Source: Maridesulfovibrio ferrireducens (GTDB lineage Bacteria > Desulfobacterota > Desulfovibrionia > Desulfovibrionales > Desulfovibrionaceae). From it: DNA of 64,000 nucleotides. Position 1 is the stretch's first letter; the number at the start of each line of letters is the position of its first letter. Under the pieces are notes generated by a model, which saw only the letters and a program-made list of their open reading frames with translations, did no database searches and was not told where the DNA came from. Below are positions 43,566 through 53,299 of the stretch, piece after piece. Location of the stretch: NCBI RefSeq assembly GCF_016342405.1, contig NZ_JAEINN010000008.1, positions 1 to 64,000 on the forward strand. Direction: 5' to 3'. A program made the translations under genes and the position numbers.

Positions 43566-44334
43566 CTAATTCAGAGGTTGATTTCCATGTTGTAATTTTT
43601 TTAGCAGCTTCCCCGATTTTTATGCATGCGGGGCTGGAAGGAGACAGCTTGCACAGAGGAGTCTGGTTAATGACAGCTTCACGCATTTTAGGGTCGCGGG
43701 GAATTACTCCCGTTAGTTCCAAAGAAACACCGCTTAAGAAGTGATCGCATGCCATATAGAGCTTTTTGAAAATATCTTTAGCTGTGACCATATCAGGAGC
43801 CATGTTTACCAAAATTTTAAACTTGTCAACTCCGTGGTTCAGTTTCATCACCTTAATAAGTGCGTAGGCATCGGTAAGAGATGTTGGTTCCGGTGTCAGC
43901 ACCAGAAGTCGTTCCTGAACTGCGAGGTTGAAGTATAATACGTTTTCATTGATACCGGCTCCGGTGTCAACAATAAGATAGTCAATTTCTTCTTCCAAAT
44001 GGTCCATTGCTTCCAGCAGATCAAGCTTTTGTCCTGTTGAAAGAGAAACCATATCACTGACTCCTGAAGAGGCAGGAAGGATATCAAAACCGAATTCTGT
44101 TTTATATAAAACGTCTCTGATGCTGGTTCCTTCGTGAAAAAGGTGGAACAGGTTGTACTTAGGAGCTATTCCGAGAAGTACATCCACATTTGCCAGTCCC
44201 AGATCGGCATCCAAGACTAAAACCTTCTTGCCCATGCGGCTGAGATGGCAGGCCAAGTTTACAGAAATATTTGTCTTGCCTACGCCTCCCTTACCGGAGG
44301 TGACCGAAAAGACCATGGGAAGATTAGAACTCAT
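43507..44334 (-). CDS. flhG: MinD-like flagellar number regulator
   Basis: 275 residues from the ATG at 44334, six bases after aggtg; upstream GTG/ATG codons are possible. Deviant Walker A SVTSGKGGVGKTNISVNLA, Walker A' VLDADLGLANVDVLLG and the YLIVDTGAGI strand show a MinD/ParA ATPase. FlhG (FleN) restrains FlhF and limits flagellar number at the pole. Between flhF and fliA, the normal arrangement. Confidence 0.92.
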   Translation of the reverse strand: MSSNLPMVFSVTSGKGGVGKTNISVNLACHLSRMGKKVLVLDADLGLANVDVLLGIAPKYNLFHLFHEGTSIRDVLYKTEFGFDILPASSGVSDMVSLSTGQKLDLLEAMDHLEEEIDYLIVDTGAGINENVLYFNLAVQERLLVLTPEPTSLTDAYALIKVMKLNHGVDKFKILVNMAPDMVTAKDIFKKLYMACDHFLSGVSLELTGVIPRDPKMREAVINQTPLCKLSPSSPACIKIGEAAKKITTWKSTSELDGNIKFFWKKLLFQEQSVA

Positions 44335-44447
44335 TTGCATCACCTGTTTATATTTAATCTTTACTGTTTACGTTGCTAGCGACATTTATGCAACGAGTAT
44401 CACACCCAAAATCGTTCAAAAATAGCTGATTTATCAAAACTTACTGG

Positions 44448-45536
44448 TTAAATTGCTTTAGCGAATACAGCTTCATCCTTTTCTGGCAACTGGTGTTTGA
44501 AGATAAGTCTCCAGAAATCTTTTTCAACAGCACCTTTCAGGCTGTTTCTCAGTCCTGATCCGTATGAGAGCAAGGATACTGGCAGTCCACTTTCAAAAGA
44601 GGTGTTAACCAGTGCACCGTAAGAGCAGGATTCATCAAGTTTGGTCCAGATAAGACTTTTGAGTTTTGAAGATCTATATTTTTTTAAAAATGCTGTATAT
44701 TGCGCTGAGGCAAAGTAAGGATTCATTACAAGATGGACAGCTATGTCGCATGCTCCGTTTAGTCCGCAGACTGCAAGCCAGCTTTCAAGTTCCGCATTTC
44801 CGGAAAGTCCGGGCAGGTCGATAAAGATTCTGTCAAACTTATGACTTTCGCCTATAAGTGTTGCAAAATCTTCTCTTGTTGCAAGGTCTTTAAATTCAAG
44901 TCCGGAAAGGTCTGCGTAATGGCGCAGTACTAGTCGTCCTTTGCCTTGTCCCTGATCCGCAGAAGCTACACAGATGCGTGCTCCGGGATTGTTTTTCTTT
45001 TCTTTAAGAGCAAGTCTTATGATTGTAGATGTCTTTCCTACTCCGTGCGGGCCAGCGAGTGCATGAAATTTTTGAGGCCAACGTCCTCCGTCAAAAGAGC
45101 AGACAGGGGCTATGTTTTCAAGGACAGGTAGAATTGCTTTTGACGGGTCCTGTCTAAGTTCGTGAAATAAACTCATGATGACCTTGCTTTCAACTCCTTC
45201 ACGCTCAAGATATTCAAGAGCAAGGCGTTGGCGGGGGGCAAGGAGATTCAAGTTCATTTGCGGTTTTAAAAGAGCCATCATATGCCCTTTTATCTGATTC
45301 CATTCCTGATTCCATTCGGGGATATTATTCATGGCATCCCCGAGTACGTCGTCTCTGGTGGACCGTGTCTGGACAGGGGCTTCCTGACCTTCGACACCGA
45401 CCATGATTTCGTGGATTTTGCGTCCACTTTCCTCAACTGACTTATTACTGAGGATTACAGCGCTGTCGCCGAATTCTGCTTTGATTTCGGCGAAGACTGT
45501 TGCAGTGCTGCTTCCTCTGAATGTTTTTACCCGCAT
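44448..45536 (-). CDS. flhF: Flagellar GTPase FlhF (SRP-type)
   Basis: 362 residues. N-terminal B-domain start MRVKTFRGSSTATVFAEIKAEFGDSAVILSNKSVEESG, helical N domain, and the NG GTPase with G1 GPHGVGKTSTIIRLALKEK, then FIDLPGLSG and IWTKLDESCSYGALVN. It marks the pole for flagellar assembly. The DTAG motif of SRP GTPases is DLPG here, and the protein is shorter than the 380-430 residue norm, with a brief basic region after the B domain. Confidence 0.9.
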   Translation of the reverse strand: MRVKTFRGSSTATVFAEIKAEFGDSAVILSNKSVEESGRKIHEIMVGVEGQEAPVQTRSTRDDVLGDAMNNIPEWNQEWNQIKGHMMALLKPQMNLNLLAPRQRLALEYLEREGVESKVIMSLFHELRQDPSKAILPVLENIAPVCSFDGGRWPQKFHALAGPHGVGKTSTIIRLALKEKKNNPGARICVASADQGQGKGRLVLRHYADLSGLEFKDLATREDFATLIGESHKFDRIFIDLPGLSGNAELESWLAVCGLNGACDIAVHLVMNPYFASAQYTAFLKKYRSSKLKSLIWTKLDESCSYGALVNTSFESGLPVSLLSYGSGLRNSLKGAVEKDFWRLIFKHQLPEKDEAVFAKAI

Positions 45537-45549
45537 ATTACCAACCTTT

Positions 45550-47649
45550 TTAGAACTCTACAGTACCGGCAGACATGATTCTTACACTCGCAGGAATCTC
45601 AGCTTGTGATATTATAGGTATTGTAGGCAAGAACCGTACCATCAGTTGTGCCAAGTGACTTCGCATCTGAGGCGCACAGAGCAGGACGGGTTGACCGTCA
45701 GTATCCAGTACATTTTCAGCTGCGACGCTGACGGTTTGAATTAACTGCTGAGCTGCTCCCGGGTCAAGTGCAAGAAAGCCTCCATTTTCAGAAGATCGGA
45801 TTGCCGCATTAAGTCGTGCTTCCACATTCGGGCCGAAGGTCAGAATAGGTAAGCTTCCATCGCTTGCAAGGTAAGGCTTAATAATTGTTCTGCTCATGTG
45901 TGAGCGAACATATTCAGTTAATTGACCAGGGTCTTGGATGGATGGACCGTAGTCAGCTAATGCTTCAACCACTGTCAGCATGTCTCGAATTGAAACATTT
46001 TCTTTGACGAGGTTTTGCAGAACCTTCTGCACAGTTCCAAGCTGTAAGATATTCGGAACCAGATCTTCAACGGCTTTAGGCGCACGCTTCGCAAGGTTGT
46101 CCAGCAGTTCCTGAGTTTCCTGTCGTCCGAGGAACTCTCCAAGATTGCGGCGGAATACCTCAGTAAGGTGTGTTGCTATGACAGTTGAAGGATCGACTAC
46201 AGTATATCCAGCAAGCATTGCTTCTTCTTTCTGGCTGTCCGGAATCCAGATAGCAGGCAGATTAAAAGCAGGCTCGACAGTTTCGATACCCTTAATTCTA
46301 TGTTTTGCATCACCCGGGTCCATGGCGAGCTGATGATCGATAAGGATTTCAGCAGAAGTGATGACGTTACCTTTAATAAGGACTCTGTATTCTCCGGGTT
46401 TGAGCTGAAGGTTGTCACGCAGGTGCAGTGACGGAACAATGACACCCATATCCAGAGCGAACTGTCGACGTATAGAGCGTATGCGGGAAAGAAGATTTCC
46501 GTTCTGCTCTTCGTCTACCAGCGGGATGAGGCCATATCCGACTTCCAGTTCCAATTGGTCCAGAGGCAACAGGGCTTGCACTTCTTCCGGGCTGTCCAGA
46601 GACGGAATATCTTTCTTCGATTTTTTATCTTTAGCTTCCTGCTTGTCCTTTGCTTCTTCGTCGTCGCGTCCGAGGGTGGAAACTGCGTAGACAATACCTG
46701 CAAGGAAAAGGAAAGGAATTGTAGGCATTCCGGGAACTATGCCGAAAATTACAAGTATGACGGATACAAGTTTAAGAGCGCGTGAGTGATAAGTAAGCTG
46801 GCCGAGAAATTCTTCGCCCATCTTGGCTTCAGCTGCGGCGCGTGAAACAATGATACCTGCGGAAGTTGAAATAATCAGTGAAGGGATTGTAGAAACAAGA
46901 CCGTCCCCGATAGTCAGGAGTGTGTATGTTTGCGCTGCGTCAGCCCAATGCATACCTTTCTGCAGGACCCCGATCAGGATGCCGCCGATGATGTTGACGA
47001 AGGTAATCATCATACTGGCGTTAACATCTCCCTGTACGAACTTACCGGCACCGTCCATTGCTCCGTAAAAGTCAGCTTCTCTGCGGATCTGGGTTCTTTG
47101 ATTTTGAGCTTCTTCTTCATCAATCAGGCCGGAATTGAGGTCGGCTTCAATTGACATCTGCTTACCCGGCATTGCATCCAGTGTGAACCTTGCGGCGACT
47201 TCAGCAATACGGGTTGTACCAGCTACGATAACTTTTTTGTTCAGGATGAAAAGAATGAGGAAGATAACAACCCCGACAATGTAGTTACCACCGACGACAA
47301 ATTCACCGAAACTTTGAATAACGTTACCAGCTGCAGATGTTCCTTCATCTCCGTGCAAAAGAATTGCTCGGGTTGTCGCAACGTTTAGAGCCAGTCGCAA
47401 AAGAGTTGTGACCAGCAAAAGTGATGGAAAGATTGAAAATTCAAGAGGCGACTGCATAAACATGGATGTAATAAGAATAATTAATCCAAGGGAGATACTT
47501 ACAGTCAGCATAAAGTCAATTATGAGTGTCGGGAGAGGAATCAGCATGACGAAAAGAATAATTACTACGCCTGCTGCGAGAAGAATATCGCCATGCTTGG
47601 CAAATCTTTCGTAATTGATATTTACTGCTTTTGACTTTGATGCGGCCAT
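45550..47649 (-). CDS. flhA: Flagellar export gate protein FlhA
   Basis: 699 residues. Eight or so N-terminal membrane segments, the FHIPEP region (cytoplasmic loop RIAEVAARFTLDAMPGKQMSIEADLNSGLIDEEEAQNQRTQIRREADFYGAMDGAGKFVQGD), and a C-terminal cytoplasmic domain that forms the nine-fold ring above the gate. It couples proton flow to protein export. Full length. Confidence 0.97.
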   Translation of the reverse strand: MAASKSKAVNINYERFAKHGDILLAAGVVIILFVMLIPLPTLIIDFMLTVSISLGLIILITSMFMQSPLEFSIFPSLLLVTTLLRLALNVATTRAILLHGDEGTSAAGNVIQSFGEFVVGGNYIVGVVIFLILFILNKKVIVAGTTRIAEVAARFTLDAMPGKQMSIEADLNSGLIDEEEAQNQRTQIRREADFYGAMDGAGKFVQGDVNASMMITFVNIIGGILIGVLQKGMHWADAAQTYTLLTIGDGLVSTIPSLIISTSAGIIVSRAAAEAKMGEEFLGQLTYHSRALKLVSVILVIFGIVPGMPTIPFLFLAGIVYAVSTLGRDDEEAKDKQEAKDKKSKKDIPSLDSPEEVQALLPLDQLELEVGYGLIPLVDEEQNGNLLSRIRSIRRQFALDMGVIVPSLHLRDNLQLKPGEYRVLIKGNVITSAEILIDHQLAMDPGDAKHRIKGIETVEPAFNLPAIWIPDSQKEEAMLAGYTVVDPSTVIATHLTEVFRRNLGEFLGRQETQELLDNLAKRAPKAVEDLVPNILQLGTVQKVLQNLVKENVSIRDMLTVVEALADYGPSIQDPGQLTEYVRSHMSRTIIKPYLASDGSLPILTFGPNVEARLNAAIRSSENGGFLALDPGAAQQLIQTVSVAAENVLDTDGQPVLLCAPQMRSHLAQLMVRFLPTIPIISQAEIPASVRIMSAGTVEF

Positions 47650-47718
47650 AATATTGACACCCCTTTCAGGTCTTGTAATTGAGGTAACGATAATCGAGGA
47701 AGAGGGGGGCTGAATCCT

Positions 47719-48780
47719 TTATTTACGCTTAAATCTATTAAGTTTAGCAAGGATAGCAGCTACAGCTTGATACAGTTCTTCCGGAATTACGTCACCGATC
47801 TCAACCTGTTTATACAAAGCCTGTGCCAAAGGTTTATTTTCGCGAATGGGAACGTTATTCTCACGGGCTACTTCTTTGATTCTTTCAGCTACTTTATTCA
47901 TGCCTTTTGCCAGAACTTGCGGAGCAGGAGCTTGAAGAGTGTCATATCGTAATGCAATTGCGTAGTGAGTCGGGTTGGTAATAATTACATCAGCCTTAGG
48001 GACATCACTCATCATCCTTTGCTGCAGAATTGCCATCATTTTTTGTTTCATCTGCATTTTAACTTGAGGGTCACCTTCAGCCTGTTTTCGCTCATCTTTG
48101 ACTTCGTCTTTGGTCATTTTGAGATTTTCCTGATAATCCCAGCGAGTGTACACAAGGTCGATGATAGCTATAACCATCATTGGCAGCATGGCGTAGCTGA
48201 CCATTTTGTATCCCACTTCGAGCATGTATACAGCAAGTCTATGTGCATCTGAGTGAAAAAGTGGAATAAAGTTGGGCATTTCCTGTTGAATTACAATGTA
48301 TGGCGCAATTCCAACGACTATAGCAAGTAAAAGGCTTTTAACCAATCGGACCAATGTTTTTACATCGAAAAGAAGTCGTTTGACTCCAGCCATGATGTTA
48401 AACATTTTGCTGAATTTGGGTTCGAACACTTTTGTGGTCCACAGGCTTCCTACCTGAAGTCGAACAGTCAGATATGCTACAAGTGCAATGAAAAGAAGTA
48501 AGGGGAGCAATATTATTGCCAGTTTATAGGAACACCATATGAATAGTGTGTATACTGAACTTTTATCTAACTCTAAATAAAATCCTTTGGTTAAAAACCA
48601 TTGGAAAAGCTCATAAAATTGTTCGTAATAGAAGTCCATCAGGTATTTAAGTGCAAGAACTCCGGCCAGCAAGGTCATTGTTTTACCCATTTCCTGGCCT
48701 TTCGCAACACTGCCTTCATCTCTGGATTTGTCTACCCGCTTGGGAGTCGCTTTCTCGGTTTTACTTGGATCTTCCTGCAT
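47719..48780 (-). CDS. flhB: Flagellar export switch protein FlhB
   Basis: 353 residues. Four membrane segments after the basic N-terminus (SKTEKATPKRVDKSRDEGSVAKG), then the autocleavage motif NPTH at VIITNPTHYAIALRY and the C-terminal domain that switches export from hook to filament substrates. The fliR stop is 6 bases upstream of its start. Confidence 0.97.
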   Translation of the reverse strand: MQEDPSKTEKATPKRVDKSRDEGSVAKGQEMGKTMTLLAGVLALKYLMDFYYEQFYELFQWFLTKGFYLELDKSSVYTLFIWCSYKLAIILLPLLLFIALVAYLTVRLQVGSLWTTKVFEPKFSKMFNIMAGVKRLLFDVKTLVRLVKSLLLAIVVGIAPYIVIQQEMPNFIPLFHSDAHRLAVYMLEVGYKMVSYAMLPMMVIAIIDLVYTRWDYQENLKMTKDEVKDERKQAEGDPQVKMQMKQKMMAILQQRMMSDVPKADVIITNPTHYAIALRYDTLQAPAPQVLAKGMNKVAERIKEVARENNVPIRENKPLAQALYKQVEIGDVIPEELYQAVAAILAKLNRFKRK

Positions 48781-48786
48781 ATCGAC

Positions 48787-49590
48787 CTATTTTAGAGGGG
48801 GCATGTCCAGCGGACTGGCAGCTTTGATGATGTTTAGCATGTATGCAGGAAGTGTGTGCACAAACTCAGCTATAAAGATGGATAAGATACTGAAAACCAT
48901 ACTTAAGAAGAAAAATCCGACCATAATTTTTAGAGGAAAGCCAAGCATAAGCACATTCATTTGAGGAGCCATTTTGCTGATTAAAGCTAGAGCTAAGTCT
49001 ACAACAAAGATTGACGCGATGATTGGTGAGGCCACTTTTACGGCTAAAACGAAAAGCTCCTTGGAAATGGTCATTATTTGGTGGACCAGTGTGTCATTGA
49101 TAAAAATTTCACCCGGAGGAATATATTTGAAACTGTCGACTAGTCCTGAGATGAGATATAAATGTCCATTCATGCTGAGAAATACCAAAATAGAACACAT
49201 ATATAAAAAATGGGCGGTAACAGCTTCATTTACCCCCGTCATGGGGTCAAGAACGTTGACCATTGATAACCCCATATGCACGCCTATAAAGTTACCACCG
49301 GTTTGAATTGCGGAAAAAATGACATGAATAATAATTCCTAGGGTTAGCCCCAAGACTAATTCGCCCAAAATCATGAGGGCAATATTATATGGATTTGCCG
49401 GCATAAGGGATCCATCAAATGAAACCTGTGGCCATATGGCAATTGTCATAACTACGGCAAGTGCAGCTTTGACCATGTTCGGAATAGAATTTGCGCCAAA
49501 AAAAGGTAGCATAAACAGCACAATACTTACCCTGAAGAAGGTAAGATAGAAGCTCATAAGATCGCTAGGATTAAAGTTGAAAATATTCAT
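48787..49590 (-). CDS. fliR: Flagellar export gate protein FliR
   Basis: 267 residues with six hydrophobic segments, LTFFRVSIVLFMLPFFGANSIPNMVKAALA near the start and GELVLGLTLGIIIHVIFSAIQTGGNFIGVHMGLSMVNVLDP in the centre, both typical of FliR. It is the first gene of this flagellar block; a sigma-54-like promoter sits just upstream. Confidence 0.95.
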   Translation of the reverse strand: MNIFNFNPSDLMSFYLTFFRVSIVLFMLPFFGANSIPNMVKAALAVVMTIAIWPQVSFDGSLMPANPYNIALMILGELVLGLTLGIIIHVIFSAIQTGGNFIGVHMGLSMVNVLDPMTGVNEAVTAHFLYMCSILVFLSMNGHLYLISGLVDSFKYIPPGEIFINDTLVHQIMTISKELFVLAVKVASPIIASIFVVDLALALISKMAPQMNVLMLGFPLKIMVGFFFLSMVFSILSIFIAEFVHTLPAYMLNIIKAASPLDMPPLK

Positions 49591-49613
49591 GCTGTTCTCT
49601 TTTTGTCGTCTAT

Positions 49614-49629
49614 TGCAAGAAAAGACCCA
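49614..49629 (-). promoter_or_regulatory. Candidate sigma-54 promoter of the fliR operon
   Basis: On the minus strand tgggtcttttcttgca has TGG at -24, GG and GC 10 bases apart and a perfect TTGCA. The central CAC is GTC. The fliR ATG is 24 bases downstream, as with lpxC. Confidence 0.5.
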
Positions 49630-49717
49630 TTATTAAAATCTTATTAACATCAAGCTTTGAATAGAGCAAAGGTTCTCAAGGTGTTACCAATACTCGTATG
49701 AATCGAATTTAAGCATG

Positions 49718-49757
49718 AAAAAGGCCCGTCAGGATAAATTCCTTACGGGCCTTTTAG
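49718..49757. terminator. Bidirectional-looking terminator
   Basis: A 9-bp stem (aaggcccgt and acgggcctt, 49721-49729 with 49745-49753) with an A run on the left and four T on the right; a small inner agga/tcct pairing strengthens it. On the minus strand it follows the M23 peptidase gene. Confidence 0.8.
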
Positions 49758-49775
49758 TTGTAATAAAACTGAGTT

Positions 49776-50681
49776 TTAATTCAAAATGTAGCGCATCGGG
49801 CTGACCGGAACTCCGCCAAGCCTTACTTCATAATGAAGGTGAGGTCCTGTTGAGCGGCCTGTGTTACCGGCGTAGCCGATAAGTTCGCCGCGGGTTACGA
49901 CCTGCCCCTTTTTAACTGTAGGACGCTTAAGATGTGCATATCTTGTTGAAAGGTTTGCGCCGTGGCTCATTTTGATCATGCGTCCATATCCACCTAGAAC
50001 ACCTACAAAGGCGATAGTTCCTTGTGCCGGTGCATATATAGGTGTGCCGGCGGGACAAGAGATATCAAGTCCTTTGTGATATTCTCTTTTGCCTGTAAAA
50101 GGAGAGCTTCTCCAGCCGAAGGGAGATGTTACCCATCCTTGGAGGGGCCAAATAGAAGGAGTTGAATCCAGTGCATCCTGTTTGGAACGCATGGAGTGAA
50201 TTATTTCTTGTTGTCTTACTTCTTCCAGCTTTGCTTCAGTACTGAGTTGAGCAAGAAAGTCGTGCATTTTACGGACAAGAAGCTCTTGTCTGTAAAGCGG
50301 GAGATAATTTGTAGAAAAATCAGGTTCAGTAGATCCCCCTTTTGGGGCTACATTTTGAACATTTCCCTGATCCAGATTAATCATAACCCGTAATTTAGAG
50401 TCAAAATTTCTAACCCGGTCCAGATCCTGCGAAATATTCTGCATTTTTTGAGAAAGAGACAGCAATTGTGCTTTTTGTTCTTGAACAGCTTTTTCAGCGT
50501 GGGCCAGATTTATCTCTAAACCTGAATAATTTTCGTAATATTTCCAAAGTAATACATTGCCTCCAGCAAGTCCTGCTACAAGGGCAAAGATGAAGAAAAA
50601 CGTCCATCCCCTGATTTGGAATTTGCGAGCATTGTCACATGGATTTTTAAATATAACTATATGGTATTTTTTGAATAGCAT
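49776..50681 (-). CDS. M23-family peptidoglycan endopeptidase
   Basis: 301 residues. A membrane anchor near the N-terminus (FFFIFALVAGLAGGNVLLWKYY), a coiled coil (LAHAEKAVQEQKAQLLSLSQKMQNI), and the LytM/M23 domain from about 185: HKGLDISCPAGTPIYAPAQGTI with the first zinc His and Asp, and the THxHYEVR-type closing GPHLHYEVRLGG. It would cut cross-links in the periplasm. It lies upstream of the flagellar block on the same strand, behind a terminator. Confidence 0.93.
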   Translation of the reverse strand: MLFKKYHIVIFKNPCDNARKFQIRGWTFFFIFALVAGLAGGNVLLWKYYENYSGLEINLAHAEKAVQEQKAQLLSLSQKMQNISQDLDRVRNFDSKLRVMINLDQGNVQNVAPKGGSTEPDFSTNYLPLYRQELLVRKMHDFLAQLSTEAKLEEVRQQEIIHSMRSKQDALDSTPSIWPLQGWVTSPFGWRSSPFTGKREYHKGLDISCPAGTPIYAPAQGTIAFVGVLGGYGRMIKMSHGANLSTRYAHLKRPTVKKGQVVTRGELIGYAGNTGRSTGPHLHYEVRLGGVPVSPMRYILN

Positions 50682-50753
50682 TGTTTCCGTAGGCCTGTTT
50701 CTATGAGGTTATAATTAGCTCTGAGTAGAAGGCACAATGATTTTGAAGAATTG

Positions 50754-51503
50754 TTATTGCTTTTTCATGTTTAAGTCAAGCTGCCAGCGTCTTAAAGCGT
50801 TGAAAGTGTTGTTTCTAGTGACTGGATTTTTTTGCCACTCTTCTTGAAGGCGATCATAAATATAGCTTCTTTTGGTGGCATCATTGGAAGGACAGTTGTT
50901 TTTCCAGATGGGCAATTCCCATTGGCGCGCAGCAGCTTTGATATACTTTTTCTCAAGCATGAGAGCTGGGCGGATCATTTGCAGTTTGCCTTTGAAAAAA
51001 GGCTCACTGGCGGAAAGTCCCTGAACTCTGCCGTTTTGATACATGTTCATATGAAAAGTGGTAACGAGATCGTCTGCTGTATGTCCGATAGCAAGATGTG
51101 TCAGGTTGTATTGACCGCAAAGTTCATAAAGTCTTTTGCGGCGAAGTTTGCTGCAAAAAAAACAGGCGGATTTGTTTCTGTTTTCCGGCCCGTGAGCTCT
51201 TGGGCCATAGTCAGTCAGTTCTATATGAGATGACAGCCCGTATTCTTCACACCATTTTGTGAGCGGTTTATGACTTTCCGGGTCAAATCCGGGATTAACG
51301 TGAAGTACCATTAGTTCAATATTCATTGGAATAATGGCCTGTCGGATGAGCATTGCTCTGATCAATACAAAACTGTCAACTCCACCGGATACGGCAATTC
51401 CGAGGCGAGCGCCTTCGTGAACCATCTCTGTCTTCTGCATGAGCATGCCGATGGTTGAGACAGTCTTTTTTTGCGCATAGCTCAATTTTCCCCATTTGCC
51501 CAT
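50754..51503 (-). CDS. ttcA: TtcA-like tRNA 2-thiocytidine synthetase
   Basis: 249 residues. PP-loop AVSGGVDSFVLIRAML for ATP use and the CFFCSKLRRKRLYELC CxxC pair that helps bind an iron-sulfur cluster are visible, followed by AIGHTADDLVTTFHMNMYQNGRV. A further C-terminal Cys is in NNCPSN. TtcA thiolates C32 of certain tRNAs. ggag lies 9 bases before ATG. Confidence 0.85.
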   Translation of the reverse strand: MGKWGKLSYAQKKTVSTIGMLMQKTEMVHEGARLGIAVSGGVDSFVLIRAMLIRQAIIPMNIELMVLHVNPGFDPESHKPLTKWCEEYGLSSHIELTDYGPRAHGPENRNKSACFFCSKLRRKRLYELCGQYNLTHLAIGHTADDLVTTFHMNMYQNGRVQGLSASEPFFKGKLQMIRPALMLEKKYIKAAARQWELPIWKNNCPSNDATKRSYIYDRLQEEWQKNPVTRNNTFNALRRWQLDLNMKKQ

Positions 51504-51716
51504 TCTGAAACTCCGAATCAGTTTATTTGTTTACTTGAGAGGAAAAACTGATTTTATTTATTATTTAGTGTAGGTGTTTTTTTAAAAACATATTGATAGA
51601 AAGAAGTGGGCACTTTGCCTTAAAATTGATTGACATGCAAGTCTATTCCCTTTATATTAATAAATTGCTCCATTGATGAAAAACGTCGTGAGTCTATTAA
51701 TCCCAAGGTGCTGTTT

Positions 51717-53027
51717 GTGCTGAAAAGGTTCTTAATTTTTCTGGCTCTGGTTGCCATTATCTGTGGAGCCTTCTATTTAAGTTCGCCTGAAATGCCGATG
51801 CTGCTGTCCGAACCGGTTTGGCCGGTTGTAAAGTCTCAGCAGGTTGACAGGGTCGATGTCTGTCGGCGTGGGAAAGATTGTTTTTCACTGGTGCGCAAAG
51901 TTGACGGCTGGAATGTCGTTCAGCAAGGGTGGTTGACAGCTCCCTTTGCAGAGACTGCGAAGGTCAGTGCACTTTTAGATGTTTTGTCGCAAGGACAAGC
52001 TTTAAGGTACATCGGGCACATAACCGAAGAAGATGGGCAGCAATACGGATTGCTTGCTCCTAAAATCCGCATAGCAACGGGTGGCGGGCAGGCTCTTAGT
52101 CTTACTCTCGGTGAAGAAGCTCCATCCGGTGAAGGTTTTTTTGCTTTGAATTCTCAGGATCAAGATGAACTCTTTATATTGAGTAATGATTTTGTTCGTC
52201 AGTGTGATTTTCCTGCAGGTTATTATTTTAATCTGCAATTACTGTCAGGTAGCTCTGATAATATTTCTTCTATTTCTCTTGGACATGGTGGAGCTTTTTT
52301 ATGGACACTTGTTCGTCAGAAAGACCAGTTCGCCTTTTCTTTCCCTGCTTCTTTGGCTGGAAAAACAGCTAGTTCTGGAGAAATAGATTTGTTTTTGCAT
52401 TCTTTGATGGAAACCCCGGCAAAAGGTCTTGTGCCTGAAGCTTCAGATCTTCCTGGTATTACGGTCTGTAGTGTTGAGGTTCTCTTTAATGATAAGAGTC
52501 TAAAAAAACTTGAAGTTTTTGAGGTGGAAGGCGGTAAGGATTATTACTTAGCAAATTCCACTGTTCAAAATGGTTTTTTTGTTCTTAGTAAAGAACATGT
52601 AGATCAGTTGAATAAAACAGCATTCGGTATGCGTAAGCGTTCCGTTCTTTCTTTAGAAATCGGAAAGGTCGGTTCTATACGTGTTTTGCAGGGTAATCAG
52701 ACTTTTGTCGGAATTAAATCTGATAAAAACTGGGAGAGCTTTGAAGACAGAAAACCGTTGCTGGGTATTGACATGTCCTTATGGCGACTTAATGAATTAA
52801 AATTCGAGGCGGAACCGATTAGTGAGCTTTCAAGTTCTGCTGTAAAAGTAATGGAACTTGAACTCATGAATGTGGATGGCAGCAGGATCGATAAAGTTTT
52901 ATTTTTTTCCGACCCTGAACTTCCATCCGAGCGGTGCTGGCTTTCACTTGGTGACGGCAGCGGATATTATCATGTATCCAACAAGTTGCTCGAAGATTTG
53001 CAAGGTCAGATTCCTCTCAGAAAATAG
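51717..53027 (+). CDS. DUF4340 protein
   Basis: 436 residues from a GTG at 51717 (ccaaggtgctgttt upstream); an in-frame TTG 29 codons earlier is unlikely. One N-terminal membrane helix (FLIFLALVAIICGAFYLSS) then repeated beta domains with the DUF4340 pattern (VDRVDVCRRGKDCFSLVRKVDGWNVVQ). Such proteins accompany gliding or ABC export genes in other organisms, but none is near. Probably periplasmic with an N-terminal anchor. Function unknown. Confidence 0.75.
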   Translation: MLKRFLIFLALVAIICGAFYLSSPEMPMLLSEPVWPVVKSQQVDRVDVCRRGKDCFSLVRKVDGWNVVQQGWLTAPFAETAKVSALLDVLSQGQALRYIGHITEEDGQQYGLLAPKIRIATGGGQALSLTLGEEAPSGEGFFALNSQDQDELFILSNDFVRQCDFPAGYYFNLQLLSGSSDNISSISLGHGGAFLWTLVRQKDQFAFSFPASLAGKTASSGEIDLFLHSLMETPAKGLVPEASDLPGITVCSVEVLFNDKSLKKLEVFEVEGGKDYYLANSTVQNGFFVLSKEHVDQLNKTAFGMRKRSVLSLEIGKVGSIRVLQGNQTFVGIKSDKNWESFEDRKPLLGIDMSLWRLNELKFEAEPISELSSSAVKVMELELMNVDGSRIDKVLFFSDPELPSERCWLSLGDGSGYYHVSNKLLEDLQGQIPLRK

Positions 53028-53075
53028 TCGTAAAGAGATTTTCTCTTTCGGCAAAACCATCGTTTTGGAGATAAT

Positions 53076-53297
53076 ATGGCAAGGATTACAATTGAAGATT
53101 GTCTGGCTGAGGTCGGTAACAGATTCCTGATTGTCCAGATGGCCATTAAAAGAGTTAAGCAGTATCGTGAAGGATACCCGCCTCTTGTTGAATCCAAGAA
53201 CAAAGAAATTGTAACAGCCTTGAGGGAAATTGCCGCCGGTAAAGTTATCCCTGAAGATTATCACACATTTTCTGGAGCAAACCCGGATAGTGAATAA
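53076..53297 (+). CDS. rpoZ: RNA polymerase omega subunit
   Basis: 73 residues, [30 protein letters not shown], with the family pattern of an Arg-Phe-x-Leu-Val helix, then [16 protein letters not shown]. ggag precedes ATG. It directly precedes dnaJ by 2 bases. Confidence 0.95.
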   Translation: MARITIEDCLAEVGNRFLIVQMAIKRVKQYREGYPPLVESKNKEIVTALREIAAGKVIPEDYHTFSGANPDSE

Positions 53298-53299
53298 AC

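Noticed and set aside
45550-47649. Several plus-strand ORFs of 60-92 codons inside flhA
   Set aside because: They are antisense shadows of a full-length conserved gene, without ribosome binding sites or recognisable families.
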